DNA of 64,000 nucleotides from CALBJU01 sp965247125. GTDB lineage: Bacteria > Bacteroidota > Rhodothermia > Rhodothermales > UBA10348. The first letter of the stretch is position 1. Every line of letters begins with the position of its first letter. Shown piece after piece: positions 34,456-45,182 of this stretch. Position numbers and translations under genes: made by a program. The stretch covers positions 248,001 to 312,000 of the forward strand of contig CBDFGO010000001.1 of NCBI GenBank assembly GCA_965247125.1, given 5' to 3'. The notes beneath the pieces are model-generated. The model did not search any database, was not told the DNA's origin, and saw only the letters and a program-made list of their open reading frames with translations.

Positions 34456-34767
34456 CTACTGGGCGTCGTCGTGCAGAAAACTGGGAATAGTCGGCTTCCA
34501 GGTGCCGTGTTTTCGCTCTAATTGCTCTTCTACCAGCATTTCTTCGGGAGTGCGCCAGCGAGGATTTTTACGGGATTCCTTCTCTTCATCAGCGATAAGA
34601 TTCCACGTTGACTCGAATCGTTTGTTGGCCATATCATCGTTCAAAGCCCTTTCTATGGCACTTTCTTCGTGCAGCTTTGGCTCTCTGGAATGGCGGTAAT
34701 CCATCCAGTGCTTGAGAATTCTGGTCAGAACCCAGGGAATGACTACGAGGACTATGATAAACTTCAT
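34456..34767 (-). CDS. Small membrane-anchored protein, unknown
   Basis: 103 residues from ATG at 34767 (an ATG seven codons earlier is possible). The N-terminal helix FIIVLVVIPWVLTRIL is membrane spanning; the rest is a charged, helical cytoplasmic tail (EESAIERALNDD, TPEEMLVEEQLERKHG). The plan recalls phage-shock PspB/C-type anchors, but there is no sequence match I can name. It is convergent with the toxin gene and divergent from the hybrid sensor gene; the 195 bases between contain no other gene. Confidence 0.6.
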   Translation of the reverse strand: MKFIIVLVVIPWVLTRILKHWMDYRHSREPKLHEESAIERALNDDMANKRFESTWNLIADEEKESRKNPRWRTPEEMLVEEQLERKHGTWKPTIPSFLHDDAQ

Positions 34768-34962
34768 TTTCTCGTTATCGGTGGGCAAGTGGATGTCTTA
34801 AAGAACCAGAAAGTTGGTGCTAATCCCGTATCCCGAACGGGCACAAGGCTTTCGGAGCCGAATAAAAAGCGGAAGTTTTCTTTAAAAATGCCAAAATTAG
34901 ACGATATAGAAGAGGTATAGCTACCCTGCAATCCGGTTTATCCCCTGCATAGACTGGAACGC

Positions 34963-37500
34963 GTGCAAATAATCATGGCGACCCCTCTCTACAAGCCTAT
35001 GCGTTACAGAGCGGCAGCACTCCTGGTGCTGGCGCTCGTCTTGTCAGTTGGGGTAGCCCAGAACACGTGGGCACAGGACCGGCACCTGGAACAGTATTCA
35101 CTGGAACAGGGACTCCAGCAGTCCCAGGTGTGGGACATTCAGCAGGACCAACGTGGCGAACTCTGGCTGTCCCTCTTCGTGGGTGGTATTTCGCGCTTCG
35201 ATGGGACGACATTCGAGCGTTTTCTTCAGGGAGTCGACGAATCCGAGAGGACCAACCAAATTCAGACAGTATTCGAGGATCAGACCGGGATCTTGTGGTT
35301 TGGGACACGAAACGGGCTCCTCCGATACGATGGGTCTTCCACCCAGCTTTATTCAATGAGAACCGGCCTTCTCGACAACGACGTTCGCGCGATTGTCGAA
35401 GACGAAAAGGGTCGCCTCTGGCTTGGCACCGCAGAGGGGGTCTGCGCTCTTGGTGAGCGAATCTGTACGCCTATCGACGATCCGAGAATAAAAGATGTGG
35501 AGTTCAAGGCGATGACCATCGATCAATCCGGCAACATCTGGATTGGCACGTCGGAGAACGGACTTTTTGTTTACGATGGAGTTAATGTCGAGCACTGGAC
35601 AGAAGAGAACGACATTGCCACTTCTAACATCCATTCAATACAGTTTGACGCCAAGGACAATATGTGGCTCGCTACAGAGCTGGGTGTGGTTCGCTATGAC
35701 GGTGAGCACGTCGAGACATATACGCGAAAGGATGGATTGCCTTCTGAAACCGTCCTTTCGATGATGATCGACAGTGAGGGATCGCTCTGGGTAGGGACGA
35801 CGAATGGTGCAGCACGCTTCACTAGAAGTGGATTTCAACCTTTTTCTGCACACATGCTCACCTCGATTCCTATTCAGTCACTGTTGGAAGATCGCGAGGG
35901 AAATGTCTGGTTTGCGACAAACGGGAAGGGGCTTTTCAAATACTCACCATCGCCATTTACGCACTGGAATCAGAACGACGGCCTGACGGGAAATATGGCG
36001 TGGGGCATCGATGAAAGCCCGGATCACACTCTTTGGATTGCCTTGCAGCAGGGCATCGTTCAGTACGATGGCACATCGTTTACCCCTGTTGTCCATCCAG
36101 ATGGATTGCTAGCGAGTAATGAGGTGTTGGCGATGCACAACTCTCGTTCGGGCGCCATCTGGCTTGGAATCCGCTCACATCTCATCCAGTATTCTGATGG
36201 AGAATTCACGTCGATCAGCGAGGTCGAGGGTGTTCCAATTCGATCCGTCAAATACATCGCTGAAGACAACTTTGGCAACATTTGGGCTAGTACACCGGAT
36301 GGATTGATAAAGTATGATGGTTCGGAATTCAGGCTTTTTACATCTGCGGACGGACTCTCAGACAACGAAATCACCACAATCCTGGCACACAGTTCAGGTT
36401 CGTTGTGGATTGGTACCGAACAGGGAATCGAAATCTATGACGGAGACTCTTTTGGGGGTTATAAAACGAATCGAGCGATTGACGAAGAGTGGATTTCTGA
36501 TATTAAGGAAGACTCCAGCGGAGATGTCTGGATTGGAACAGAGAATGGTCTCTATCTGAGCCGCAAGACTCCCGGTGGAGGCGAATCACGGTTCGAGTAT
36601 TTCGGCGTGGAACACGGTCTGAACGACCAGATGACGTATTTCCTCCTGTTTGACGACGAAGGATTTCTGTGGGTGGGATCGAATAAAGGGGTCAACCGCA
36701 TCGATGTGCCGACCTTCAAAGAAACGGGCAATAAGGTCATACAGGCATATGGAAGGGGACAAGGATTTCTGGGGATCGAAACTAACCATCATGCCTCCTA
36801 CAAGGCCATGGATGGCTCCCTCTGGTTTGGTACCGTCGCAGGCCTCACCAGATATGATCCTTTCCTCGATAAAAAGGATGCTGTCGAAGCCATTACCCAG
36901 CTCACGGGATTGCGCCTGTTTTTCGAGGAGCCGAATTGGCTGGAGTACACGGACAAGCTTAGTAGCTGGTCTCATATGCCTGAGAATCTGTCGCTGCCCT
37001 ACGATAAAAATCATCTCAGCTTCGATTTTGTTGGTATCAGCTATACGGTACCGAGCAAGGTTCTATATCAGTACAAACTGGACGGAGTCGATACCGCATG
37101 GTCACCATCATCTGACCAGCGAAGTGCTACGTACCCCAATCTGCCACCCGGGGATTACACTTTCCAGGTAAAAACGAGCACTATGGGCAAGGTGTCGAAC
37201 AGGGCGCCGACGCTTTACTCGTTCAGAATTTTGCCTCCATTCTGGCGGACCCCGTTATTTTACCTCTTACTGGGACTCAGCGTGACGGGCATTATCGCTG
37301 GCTACGTTCGTCTGCACACTCGGACTCTTAATAAACGAAGTATCGAATTGGAGCGGACGGTAGCTGAACGCACCGAAGCACTGGAAAAAACAAATGTAGA
37401 ATTGGTCGTAGCCAAGGAGCATGCGCTGGATGCCACTCGGGCGAAAAGCGAGTTCCTTGCCAACATGAGCCATGAAATCCGGACGCCCATGTACGGTGTG
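34963..37500 (+). pseudogene. Hybrid two-component sensor, 5' part (interrupted by an insertion sequence)
   Basis: 846 codons from a GTG at 34963 (ATGs at 34975 and 34999 are alternatives). A signal peptide ends near TWAQ, then come about 14 regulator-propeller repeats (LWLGTAEGV, IWIGTSENGLF, LWVGTTNGAAR ...), a Y_Y_Y domain (about 680-765), a membrane helix (about 768-788), a coiled coil and the start of HisKA with H837 in SHEIRTPMYGV. At 37500 an IS3-family element intervenes. Running into the element the frame would add 22 codons and stop. Without the element and one duplicated triplet, it joins the second part in frame to give about 1383 residues. Confidence 0.88.
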
Positions 37501-37553
37501 AGAAGTGGTCCTATAAAACTGGACAGGGTCTTAGGTGGAATCTTGCGGATTGA

Positions 37554-38381
37554 TTATGCTGCTTCTTGAAGCGGCTGGTGATTAAAAAATACGTGATCAG
37601 GGGTCTTTCTTCCGTGTGAGCTGTGTCGCCTTTCGTTATTGAAGTAGTCGAAGTATACAGCAATGGATTTGCGGGCTTCAGCCACACTGTCATAGGCTTT
37701 AAGGTACACCTCTTCATATTTCAGGCTACGCCACAGACGTTCAACGAACACGTTGTCCATCCAGCGTCCTTTGCCATCCATAGAGATTTTGATGTCATGA
37801 TTCTTCAGCACATCAGTAAAGGCCACGGGTGTGAACTGGCTGCCCTGATCCGTATTGAAGATCTCTGGCGCTCCATACACGGCGATTGCTTCTTCGAGAG
37901 CTTCCACACAGAAGTCGGTGTCCATCGTATTGGAGATCCGGTGCGAGAGCACCTTGCGGCTGTACCAGTCGATGACGGCGACCAGGTAAACGAATCCCCT
38001 TTTCATCGGAATGAATGTGATGTCGCTTGCGTAAACCTGCCGGGGCCGCGTCACGTTGAGCTTACGCAAGAGATACGGATAAATCTTGTGACCTTTTCCC
38101 GGAATCGAGGTCCGTTTCTTAGGATAAATGGCAATGAGTCCCATCAGACGCATTAATCGCCGGATTCGATGGCGGCCCACAAAAATACCTCTGTCCTCGA
38201 GCGCATCCTTCATGGTGCGCGATCCTCGCGTGGGCCGCTCAAGGTAGAGCTCATCCAGTTTTTTCATCACGGCCAGGTTCTCTTTGCTCTCGCCCACCGG
38301 CTTGTAGTAGGCCGTTGAGCGATTCAGCTCCAGCAGATTGCACTGCCGTTTGATGGAGAGGTCGTGGATTGGGTCGATCAT
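37554..38381 (-). CDS. IS3-family transposase OrfB
   Basis: 275 residues: an N-terminal HTH_21 segment (LSIKRQCNLLELNRSTAYY) and the rve DDE domain with D in ASDITFI, D in NTDQGSQFT and E in VFVERLWRSLKYE. It is probably made as an OrfAB fusion by -1 frameshifting in orfA, since its own frame is open back into orfA. It catalyses movement of the element. No damage seen. Confidence 0.93.
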   Translation of the reverse strand: MIDPIHDLSIKRQCNLLELNRSTAYYKPVGESKENLAVMKKLDELYLERPTRGSRTMKDALEDRGIFVGRHRIRRLMRLMGLIAIYPKKRTSIPGKGHKIYPYLLRKLNVTRPRQVYASDITFIPMKRGFVYLVAVIDWYSRKVLSHRISNTMDTDFCVEALEEAIAVYGAPEIFNTDQGSQFTPVAFTDVLKNHDIKISMDGKGRWMDNVFVERLWRSLKYEEVYLKAYDSVAEARKSIAVYFDYFNNERRHSSHGRKTPDHVFFNHQPLQEAA

Positions 38382-38395
38382 TTGGCGGCGCTCAC

Positions 38396-38683
38396 CTACT
38401 GGGTGCGACCGAGCGCTTTGGATAAAAAATCCTTCTCCATCGAAAGCTCGCCAATTTTGGCGTGAAGCTCCTTGATCTGGCCCTCCTCGTTGTGCTTTCT
38501 GGAATACCCTTTTTCAAAGACCTCTTCAGCGTCCTGAATCAGCTTCTTTTTCCACGTCTGAATCTGGTTCGGATGAACCTGGAACTGGTCTGCCAACTCA
38601 GCCATTGTGCGATCTCCTTTGACCGCCGCCAGCGCTACTTTTGCTTTGAATGTGTTGCTGTGGTTTCTTCTTTTGCGACTCAT
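38396..38683 (-). CDS. IS3-family OrfA (HTH_Tnp_1)
   Basis: 95 residues from ATG at 38683 (an in-frame ATG at 38719 is less typical). HTH: FKAKVALAAVKGDRTMAELA, HPNQIQTWKKKL; then a leucine-zipper-like helix (EGQIKELHAKIGELSMEKDF). It binds the element ends and oligomerises. It ends at 38396, 14 bases before the orfB ATG. Confidence 0.9.
   Translation of the reverse strand: MSRKRRNHSNTFKAKVALAAVKGDRTMAELADQFQVHPNQIQTWKKKLIQDAEEVFEKGYSRKHNEEGQIKELHAKIGELSMEKDFLSKALGRTQ
38423..38429 (-). other. Programmed -1 frameshift site T TTT TTA
   Basis: On the minus strand the orfA codons GAT TTT TTA contain the slippery heptamer T TTT TTA in the right phase. A -1 slip gives an open frame through the orfA stop into orfB, producing the usual IS3 OrfAB transposase. 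Confidence 0.6.
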
Positions 38684-38773
38684 CGTTTGTATCCTTTCTT
38701 GAGGGTGATAAGATCGCAAGACTCCACCTTATTTGTTGTTCAGACTGTCCGATGAATCAGGACCATCTCTGTG

Positions 38774-40387
38774 ATCGGCTATACCGATCTTCTGCTTGAA
38801 GCCGAGCTCGCCGCGGAAGAGCGCACCTTTGTAGATATTATCAAGACCAATGGCGAGGCCTTGCTGAAGGTACTCGACCATATTCTCGATCTTTCCAAAG
38901 TTGAAGCAGGTCAGATTGAACTTGAAGTCCAGCCCTATTCGTTGAGACAATGCGTAGAGGAAGCTCTCGATCTGATGGTCATGAGTGCAGAACAGAAGGG
39001 TCTCGAACTGACGCACTTGATTCATCCGAGTGTCTCCGACATAATCGTCGGCGATGTGACGCGCCTTCGCCAGATTCTCGTAAATCTCTTGTCCAACGCT
39101 GTCAAATTTACCGACGAGGGTGAGATATCGGTGCGTCTCTCTCGCGACGCGGCTTCTACGAATGGGACCATCTCTTCCTCTCGCCAGAGTCTGCATTTCG
39201 AAGTTCGCGATACGGGCATTGGTATTCCTGAAAACCGCATCCATCGCTTGTTCCAATCCTTTTCGCAGGTCGATGCGTCCACCACGAGAAAATACGGTGG
39301 TACCGGATTGGGACTGGCAATAAGTAAGGGATTGTGTGAACTCATGGGTGGTCGAATGTGGATCGAGAGCACAGTTGACGAGGGTTCTACATTTCAGTTT
39401 ACCATCGAAGTAGAAGAAGCACCGGCCGCGCAGCATAACGAACTTGAGGTCGTAACGCGGCCATTTTCTGGCGAGATGCGGGTTTTGATTGTAGATGACT
39501 CTGAAACCAATCGTTCCATGTTGGAGACTCAACTTGAAGTGTGGGGTGTCGAGACGATGACGGCAGCTTCCGGTATCAAAGCACTGGATCTGCTCGATCG
39601 GGGTGTGCCCTTTGATGCAGCGATTCTTGACGCGAACATGCCCAAAATGAGGGGGATAAGACTGGCGGAGAAAATTCGGCAGCGACCGGATCGGAAGGAA
39701 TTGCCTCTCATTCTACTTTCTTCGATGACAAATGGACTAGATGACTCCGATGATGATGAGTACTGGGTCGCCAAGATCAACAAACCTGTCAAGCAGTCCT
39801 ATCTGCATCACGCGTTGACGAAGGCCCTGGGTACGGTAGCACCGAAGCCGAAACCAGCCGCGACGGAAGTTCAACAACAAGATGACCTTCTGGCGACGAA
39901 GTATCCTCTCAGAATCCTGCTTGCTGAAGACAATCTGGCGAATCAAAAATTATTCGAGTTGACGCTGGTTCGGATGGGGTACAGTCCCGACCTGGTCACC
40001 GACGGAGGGGAGGTCATGGAGGCATTGGAAGGACGGGATTATGATCTCATTCTCATGGATATGCATATGCCTGTGAAGGACGGAATTGAGACCACGAGGG
40101 AAATAATTGAAAACGTTCCAGTGTCTAAACGCCCCTACATCGTCGCTCTGACGGCCGCCGTCATGAGAGCAGACCAGGAACGATGCAGGGCAGCGGGCAT
40201 GCAGGACTTCTTGAGTAAACCACTCAATAAAGCTGCGTTGATTCATGTTCTGGAAAAATGTCCCAGGCTCGGAGCTCAGTCCCCAGCGGTCTCCGAAAAT
40301 AGAGACAGAAAATCCCTTGCCTCCAGTACGGCAAGCAGGACGAGTCCTGCCGGTTCACAAACACCGACGGTTTCATCACACGACTGA
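38774..40387 (+). pseudogene. Hybrid two-component sensor, 3' part (kinase and receiver domains)
   Basis: 538 codons continuing the gene broken at 37500. It begins IGYTDLLLEAEL, the rest of HisKA, then HATPase_c (NLLSNAVKFT, DTGIGIP, GTGLGLAISKG), then two receiver domains: the first with D287 in AILDANMP, the second with D430 in LILMDMHMP (numbered from the GTG at 38771). A GTG at 38771, part of the target duplication, could start a soluble fragment lacking the phosphorylated histidine. No output DNA-binding domain is present, so the intact protein would pass phosphate to a separate regulator. Confidence 0.88.
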
Positions 40388-40486
40388 GGGCATTGGTGTC
40401 CTCGAGGTGATGGTCAAGTGCCGGATATCGAGTAGATTGTGCGATAGTTGAGGCAGGACAGTTAATACACCTCCCGTTCCAAGTCT

Positions 40487-41683
40487 GTGAAAAGAGATCC
40501 GTATCCGCCTGAGCAGCAGTTCGAAACATCCCTCGCGTGGACCAGTGATGAGCCGATCGGATTGATCATTGATCGAGCGGAAGGGCCATATTTCTACCTG
40601 AAGGATGGATCTCGCGTACTTGATCTGATTTCGGGGATCGCCGTGTCGTCAATTGGACATCGGCATCCGGTGGTGATGGCGGCCATTCACCGGCAACTCG
40701 ACCGACACTTGCACGTCATGGTGTACGGTGAGTTCGTGCAGGAAGAACAGGCGGGTTTTGCTGCGGATCTGACGAATGTGCTTCCTTCAGCGCTGAACTC
40801 CGCGTATTTCACGATGACGGGGACGGAGGCCAATGAGGGCGCGCTGAAGCTCGCCAAGAAGTACACCTCCCGGACCCGAATGGTCGCATTTTCTAATTCG
40901 TATCACGGTGATACGCAGGGCTCTCTGTCGGTAACTGGTCGAGATGTTTATCGAAAGCCCTTTCTACCACTCCTTCCCGATGTGGAGTTTTTACCATTCG
41001 ATGATATCGCCGCTCTGGAAGCCATCAACAAGGACACGGCCTGTGTGATCACGGAACCCATTCAGGGCGAAGGGGGCATTATTGTCCCCTCAATTCGTTG
41101 GCATCAACGACTTCGCGAGCGGTGCACGGAAACTGGGGCGCTTCTGATCTTCGATGAGATTCAGACAGGGTTCGGTCGAACGGGGAGTCTTTTCGCATTC
41201 GAGCAATTCGCGGTGACACCGGACATCTTGACGCTAGCGAAGGCAATGGGGGGCGGTATGCCGCTGGGAGCGTTCGTGTCCTCGAAGGAAATAATGGGCG
41301 CCTTCCGAACAGATCCTCCCTTGAGTCACGTAACAACCTTTGGAGGGCATCCGGTATCATGCGCCGCCGCACGCGCGACGCTCTCTGTGATTCGAAGTGA
41401 GAATCTGATGGAGCGGGCGGTGCGGATCGAAAGTCAGATTCGTAGCAATCTCGTGCATCCATCTATCGCGGAAATCCGGGGAAAAGGAGCGATGTTGGGA
41501 CTGGAATTAAGTGACGCGGGCCTGGCGGCCCGCGTCACCAAACGTTGCCTCAAGGGTGGAGTACTCCTGGGGTGGACACTCCACTCCGATTCGATTATAC
41601 GACTCGCTCCACCGCTCAATATCGAGGAAGCGGTTCTGGATGAAGCGATTTCAGTCATTCTGGCAGCGCTGGAGGAAAACTAG
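40487..41683 (+). CDS. Class III PLP aminotransferase (acetylornithine/ornithine aminotransferase type)
   Basis: 398 residues, GTG start. Conserved sites of the class III fold: GTEANEGALKLAKKY, SYHGDT, the PLP-ring aspartate in LLIFDEIQTGFGRTG (D223) and the Schiff-base lysine in LAKAMGGGMPLG (K252). The closest types are acetylornithine, 4-aminobutyrate and ornithine aminotransferases; no arginine-biosynthesis gene is nearby, so the substrate is not fixed. The last four bases overlap the convergent gene. Confidence 0.9.
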   Translation: MKRDPYPPEQQFETSLAWTSDEPIGLIIDRAEGPYFYLKDGSRVLDLISGIAVSSIGHRHPVVMAAIHRQLDRHLHVMVYGEFVQEEQAGFAADLTNVLPSALNSAYFTMTGTEANEGALKLAKKYTSRTRMVAFSNSYHGDTQGSLSVTGRDVYRKPFLPLLPDVEFLPFDDIAALEAINKDTACVITEPIQGEGGIIVPSIRWHQRLRERCTETGALLIFDEIQTGFGRTGSLFAFEQFAVTPDILTLAKAMGGGMPLGAFVSSKEIMGAFRTDPPLSHVTTFGGHPVSCAAARATLSVIRSENLMERAVRIESQIRSNLVHPSIAEIRGKGAMLGLELSDAGLAARVTKRCLKGGVLLGWTLHSDSIIRLAPPLNIEEAVLDEAISVILAALEEN

Positions 41684-42234
41684 CCGCCGTACTTGGCAGG
41701 TATTGGGGTGATCGGGTTTTCGCCCTGCCAGAAAATGTTGACCACCCACCAACGATTGCCATCATGTTTGAGCTGGAAACTGTTGATTCCACGGGTAAAT
41801 GGCTCTTCGTCTTCGGCTGCTCGACGCGACTCGTACGTGCTGAAAATGTGGGCGACACCACCAAATCGTTCTTCTATCCGATGGATCTCGTTTTCAAAAA
41901 ACCCGCTCGCGACCAGACCAGCTCCGGCCGTGATTATGTACGTTTCTACGTCCCAGAAAAAGATTACCGAGGATCCGTCCTGTCTGAAGCCGCTGGGAAT
42001 CAGGTGCGTAGATGGATGAAACAGTGAGCGAAATCGGTCCCAATCTCGCTCGACGCCTTGCCCACCAGAAATGACGTCATAGACGGCGGCCATGATGCCA
42101 TCGACTGTTTCAACATCTTCGGGCAGGGCCTCAGGTACAGCGGGTGTTTCCTGTGCATACGCGGGCACGAGTACAAGAAACATGAATAAAAACAGGAGCC
42201 CGTAGGCTCGTATGGAATGGTGCATGGAATTCAC
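41680..42234 (-). CDS. Exported NTF2/SnoaL-like protein
   Basis: 184 residues: signal peptide (LLFLFMFLVLVPAYAQ), then an NTF2-like domain recognised by the pattern of helices followed by strands (DGIMAAVYDVISG ... RFRSLFHPSTHLIP ... GGVAHIFSTYESR ... GINSFQLKHDGNRWWVVNIFWQ). Such domains bind small hydrophobic ligands or act as non-specific enzymes; no active site can be assigned. It overlaps the aminotransferase end by 4 bases on the opposite strand. The 234 bases on its other side carry no gene or known riboswitch. Confidence 0.75.
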   Translation of the reverse strand: MNSMHHSIRAYGLLFLFMFLVLVPAYAQETPAVPEALPEDVETVDGIMAAVYDVISGGQGVERDWDRFRSLFHPSTHLIPSGFRQDGSSVIFFWDVETYIITAGAGLVASGFFENEIHRIEERFGGVAHIFSTYESRRAAEDEEPFTRGINSFQLKHDGNRWWVVNIFWQGENPITPIPAKYGG

Positions 42235-42468
42235 GTCGTGTAGATTTTCGATGATTCAATGTGTGTCGTTACGGAAATGCTTGAGCGTTGGTTGCCCCAG
42301 CGAATTTCAATTCATCACGGCTGGCGCGACAACGGTCCCAGAAGCGCTCAGGCCCCGCAATTACGCTATTCGACGATGTGCCGGCCAAATACGCTGAAGG
42401 ATTTGGTAGCACAGTCCATCCGCGTACCTGTATATTGGAGTTCCTCCCAAAAACATTAAGAAGCCACG

Positions 42469-45102
42469 ATGAACACCCAGAATCTTCGCTATTTCGTCTT
42501 CTGTCTGCTGATTTGCCTCGCCGCGTCGCCGGCGGTTGGTCAGGTTAGTCTCAATGGTAGTGTGTCCGATGTAGAATCAGGAGAATCACTCCCCGGCGCC
42601 ACGGTGGCGATTCCCGGTACCGTTCGCGGAACGGCCACCGATCGGGACGGTGCATTCAATTTTTCGGTCCCCTCACTTCCCGTCACGCTCAGAGTGAGTA
42701 GCGTAGGCTACAAAGCAGAAATCATCACGGTTAGTAATGATGACTTCATCGAAGTTCAACTGACGCCAGGAGTGGCTCTCGATGGCCTTGTAGTTGTTGG
42801 ATCGAGAGGTGAACCGCGAACAGTTCTGACCTCCATCTACGCGATTGACAACATTAACGCTGCCGAGTTACTCGAAAGCGGTCAAGTCTCCATCGATCAG
42901 ATGCTCAATTACCGGGTCCCTTCCTACAACTCTTCACACCAGACGATTTCAGACGCTACTGCCCATTTCGACCCGTCTGAGTTGAGAAACCTGGGACCAT
43001 CCAGAACACTGGTACTCGTGAATGGAAAGCGCAAAAACCAAAGTTCTCTGGTGTATGTAAACGATACTCCGGGTAAAGGAGAAGTCGGGGTCGACATGAA
43101 AAGTATCCCCGCCTCTGCGATTGAGCGCATCGAGGTGCTCCGTGATGGAGCGTCCGCTCTGTACGGTTCCGATGCCATTGCCGGTGTGATCAATATCATC
43201 CTGAAGGAACGGCAGACAGCAAGTATAGATGTCAGTAGCGGCGTCACGACCGAGGGTGATGGATTCATGTACTCGGCCGACGTAAACAAAGGCTTCAGAC
43301 TGACCAGCGGTGGTATCCTGAACGTGACTGCCAGTTACTATCACCAGGACAACACTAACCGCGCTGGTGAGCCGGGTGGAGATGGCCTCTTCGGGGACGA
43401 TGCGATTCTGAACGGATCCCATCCGTGGATTCAGGCAAATCCTGATCTGGGCATGACCATTGGTCAACCCGAATACGACAAGGGCTCGCTCTATCTCAAC
43501 TTTACCAATCCATTCAACGATGGAGCCTCTCAGATGTATGCTTTTGGAGGAGCCACCATTCGCGAGGGAACGTCATACGCGCTCTACCGGGCACCCTACT
43601 GGATCACGGACGATTCTGGACTTTTGACGGATGCGGGAGACACCTATGAGGGATTTCAGCCCACATTTGAGACCCAGGTCAACGACTTTTTCGGGACGGT
43701 GGGTGCAAAAACCGAATTAGGAGGCTGGAACGCAGACGTAAGTGTAACCGCGGGATTGAACAGTGTCGACTACACCGTCGGCAACTCGATCAATGTAGCA
43801 TTGGGTGCGGCGAGCCCAACCAAGTTCGATCCTGGTGCGTATGCATTCGCGCATATGCTGGCCAATGTTGATCTCTCCAAGACCTTTGGAGACATGAACG
43901 TAACGTTTGGGACGGAAGCCAGGCGGGAAACCTTCGAGGTAACCGCAGGCCAGCTCGAGTCCTATGTTGATGGGGGTGTGCAGTCTTTTCCTGGCCTGCA
44001 GCCAAGTAACGAGCTCAACGCCGACCGTACCAACATCGGGGTCTATGGAGCCGTGGACTGGGATGCCTCAGAGACCATGTTGGTGGGTGGAGCTCTTCGT
44101 TTCGAGAACTACTCCGATTTTGGTACCAACCTTTCCTGGAAAGTCGCTGCCCGACATCTTCTCCCCGATGAGAAGGGTGCGGTCCGGGCTTCTGTGAGCA
44201 CCGGTTTCCGGGCACCGTCATTGCACCAGATCTACCTGAGCAACATTCAGACGCTTGTTTCTGGCGGGACGGTTTCCAACCAGGGAACGTTTAACAATGT
44301 CAGCGAGGTCATCCGCGGTCTCGGCGTCCCGGAACTCGACGCAGAAACATCGTTCAGCATCACAGGCGGAGTAACGTACCGGCTGGGAGAGCAGGTCACC
44401 GTATCGGCGGACTACTACAACATTGCCATCAACGACCGGGTGCTTTTCACGGGTGAAATCGGATTCGACGGCAATGACGCCACGACCAATCCAGTTGAGC
44501 AGGTGCTGATCGACTTCGACGTTACCAGCATCAAGTTTTTCGTCAACGCCATGGATACTCGCACCCAGGGTGTGGATCTGGTGTTTAATTTCAACGACCT
44601 GGCACTGGGCGATCTTGGTACATTCGACCTGATCTGGGCTTCCAATTACAACGAGACGGAGATTGACGGCCAAATCACTCCACCTGCAACCTTCGCTACT
44701 GCTGGTTACGACATTTTCAGCAGGAAGGAACAGTCCCGTGTCACGACGGCACGGCCGAAATTCAAGTCGTCTGTGACTGCACGGGCTGAGTTCGGCAAGC
44801 TGACGGCTTCTCTGAACAATACCTATTTCGGAGAAGTGACGTGGCAACACGCTGCAGATGAGTCGCTCGATCAGACGTTTGGCGCCAAGATCATCACCGA
44901 CCTGATTCTCGGATACCAAGCAACCGACGATGTTCGATTGAGCCTGACCGTAAACAATCTGCTCGACGTCTATCCTGATGCGATCGAACCGGGCAGCGAT
45001 TTTGTGACGGATCTCGGCGGTCGTTTCAAATGGCCATGGGAAGTGAATCAGTTTGGTTTCAACGGAACGACGTTGAAATTCGGAATCGGAATGGATTTCT
45101 AG
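42469..45102 (+). CDS. TonB-dependent outer-membrane receptor
   Basis: 877 residues: signal peptide ending near AVGQ, a carboxypeptidase-regulatory-like domain (LNGSVSDVESGESLPGATV, about 28-105) typical of the FCB group, a plug domain (about 115-240, with YGSDAIAGVINIIL) and a 22-stranded barrel ending in a terminal aromatic (GIGMDF). The conserved end RFKWPWEVNQFGFNG is common in receptors of this group. It imports an unknown ligand using the proton gradient through TonB. There is no SusD partner next to it, so it is not a classical polysaccharide locus. A strong terminator follows. Confidence 0.95.
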   Translation: MNTQNLRYFVFCLLICLAASPAVGQVSLNGSVSDVESGESLPGATVAIPGTVRGTATDRDGAFNFSVPSLPVTLRVSSVGYKAEIITVSNDDFIEVQLTPGVALDGLVVVGSRGEPRTVLTSIYAIDNINAAELLESGQVSIDQMLNYRVPSYNSSHQTISDATAHFDPSELRNLGPSRTLVLVNGKRKNQSSLVYVNDTPGKGEVGVDMKSIPASAIERIEVLRDGASALYGSDAIAGVINIILKERQTASIDVSSGVTTEGDGFMYSADVNKGFRLTSGGILNVTASYYHQDNTNRAGEPGGDGLFGDDAILNGSHPWIQANPDLGMTIGQPEYDKGSLYLNFTNPFNDGASQMYAFGGATIREGTSYALYRAPYWITDDSGLLTDAGDTYEGFQPTFETQVNDFFGTVGAKTELGGWNADVSVTAGLNSVDYTVGNSINVALGAASPTKFDPGAYAFAHMLANVDLSKTFGDMNVTFGTEARRETFEVTAGQLESYVDGGVQSFPGLQPSNELNADRTNIGVYGAVDWDASETMLVGGALRFENYSDFGTNLSWKVAARHLLPDEKGAVRASVSTGFRAPSLHQIYLSNIQTLVSGGTVSNQGTFNNVSEVIRGLGVPELDAETSFSITGGVTYRLGEQVTVSADYYNIAINDRVLFTGEIGFDGNDATTNPVEQVLIDFDVTSIKFFVNAMDTRTQGVDLVFNFNDLALGDLGTFDLIWASNYNETEIDGQITPPATFATAGYDIFSRKEQSRVTTARPKFKSSVTARAEFGKLTASLNNTYFGEVTWQHAADESLDQTFGAKIITDLILGYQATDDVRLSLTVNNLLDVYPDAIEPGSDFVTDLGGRFKWPWEVNQFGFNGTTLKFGIGMDF

Positions 45103-45120
45103 CCAAACCACGTCTTGAGA

Positions 45121-45159
45121 AGGCCGGCTGGGACCCTGAGTTGCGGCCGGCCTTTTTTT
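45121..45159 (+). terminator. Rho-independent terminator after the TonB receptor gene
   Basis: AGGCCGGC (45121-45128) pairs with GCCGGCCT (45146-45153), followed by a run of T to 45159. Confidence 0.85.
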
Positions 45160-45182
45160 GCGTGGTCGCGGCGGCGGCCCGA

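Larger units (their letters stand above)
37501..38770 (-). mobile_element. IS3-family insertion sequence (1270 bp) inside the hybrid sensor gene
   Basis: Related ends: AGAAGTGGTCCT at the left and, read inwards, AGAGATGGTCCT at the right, with further similarity GGTGGA-TCTTGCG inside. The target duplication is GTG (37498-37500 and 38771-38773), 3 bp as usual for IS3. It contains orfA and orfB on the minus strand with a frameshift signal, both intact. Confidence 0.93.

Noticed and set aside
42235..42468. Riboswitch (cobalamin type) upstream of the TonB receptor
   Set aside because: No conserved box or stem pattern of known riboswitches could be seen.
44218..45111. 297-codon minus-strand frame inside the TonB receptor gene
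   Set aside because: Antisense shadow of a clearly coding receptor; composition is that of reversed beta-barrel codons.
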